From DAIDKA01 sp049792815 (GTDB taxonomy: Bacteria; Pseudomonadota; Gammaproteobacteria; Steroidobacterales; Steroidobacteraceae), in NCBI GenBank assembly GCA_049792815.1, contig JBARBG010000120.1:1-33201 (forward strand): a DNA stretch of 33,201 bases, given 5' to 3'. Position 1 is the first letter of the stretch. The number at the start of each line of letters is the position of its first letter. Position numbers and translations under genes: made by a program. This document shows positions 32,897 to 33,201 of the stretch, in pieces. The notes under the pieces were generated by a model. The model made no database searches, had not been told where the DNA came from, and was given only the letters and a program-made list of their open reading frames with translations.

Positions 32897-33201
32897 GTCG
32901 CCGCGAGCGCCTGCCGCGCTGCTTCGGCAACGCGGCTTTCTGGACTTCAGCTTTTCCGAGCTGGCGATCATCTTTGGATTGGCCCTGGTGGTTCTGGGGC
33001 CGAAGAAACTCCCCGGTCTGGTGCAGCAGGTGGGACGCTGGGTGGGACGCGCGCGGCACATGGCCCGCCAGTTCCGCGAACAGCTCGAACAGGAAGTCAA
33101 CGCCATCAATGAGGTGAAGCCGGTGCCGCGCCACGTGGCGCCGGAAGTCGGCCCGGCCGCGCCGGGAGCCCAAGCCGCCCCCGATATCCATGCCGCAAGC
33201 C
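32889..33201 (+). CDS. tatB: Sec-independent protein translocase subunit TatB (truncated by window end)
   Basis: The frame is open to the end of the window and codes for a TatB: DFSFSELAIIFGLALVVLGP is the N-terminal membrane helix and KKLPGLVQQVGRWVGRARHM the amphipathic helix. A long charged helix follows (RQFREQLEQEVNAINEV), then a Pro/Ala-rich tail. TatB binds the twin-arginine signal together with TatC, which should lie beyond the window. The only conventional start is GTG at 32889, overlapping the tatA stop by eight bases, which puts about 17 mostly basic residues before the usual N-terminus. A CTG at 32940 would give exactly the family N-terminus but is a rare start. Confidence 0.82.
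   Translation, partial: MRRSPRAPAALLRQRGFLDFSFSELAIIFGLALVVLGPKKLPGLVQQVGRWVGRARHMARQFREQLEQEVNAINEVKPVPRHVAPEVGPAAPGAQAAPDIHAAS

Overview
The window is a contiguous piece of a high-GC, Gram-negative chromosome, most likely from a gammaproteobacterium. The evidence is a classical F1Fo-ATP synthase operon with atpI, the gene order rsmG-parA-parB-atp, ADP-heptose (LPS inner core) synthesis genes, a TatA/TatB pair, a cytochrome c4 and a PrpBCD methylcitrate set. Secreted DUF6152 and membrane DUF6644 proteins point, more weakly, towards the Steroidobacteraceae/Nevskiales neighbourhood. I see no insertion sequence, phage gene, CRISPR array, tRNA or rRNA. The rsmG-parAB-atp order suggests the replication origin is not far away, but no origin is visible here.

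Layout. 1-3400: a CPA1-type Na+/H+ antiporter, a small secreted protein, a TraB/GumN-like protein on the minus strand and a GFA-family zinc protein on the plus strand; the TraB gene overlaps its neighbours at both ends. 3423-8380, plus strand: a tight run of a secreted DUF6152 protein, two tandem DUF6644 membrane proteins, a secreted 439-residue protein of unknown function, a GNAT acetyltransferase and a DHA2-type exporter. The first four are the best candidate for an undescribed system. 8368-9378, minus: a family-2 O-methyltransferase. 9379-9810: a 432-base non-coding stretch with hairpins and a strong -10 box. 9811-12846, plus: hldD-gmhB-hldE, three overlapping genes making ADP-heptose.

12867-29486 is entirely minus strand. 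Read in the direction of transcription it begins with an MBL-fold hydrolase, prpB, prpC, prpD, rsmG, parA and parB, all within a few bases of each other or overlapping. After a 145-base gap with a promoter come atpI-B-E-F-H-A-G-D-C, a C13 (legumain/caspase-fold) peptidase, glmU and a small hypothetical gene. 29549-33201: a secreted S9 peptidase (plus), cytochrome c4 (minus), then dtd, tatA and tatB (plus); tatB runs off the end.

How they work together: the ATP synthase, cytochrome c4 and antiporter deal with proton-motive force. PrpBCD turns propionyl-CoA and oxaloacetate into pyruvate and succinate. HldD/GmhB/HldE and GlmU supply precursors for LPS and peptidoglycan. ParAB segregates the chromosome, RsmG methylates 16S rRNA, Dtd clears D-aminoacyl-tRNAs and TatAB exports folded proteins. 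All functional calls come from reading the translated sequence and from recalled family motifs; no database search was run.
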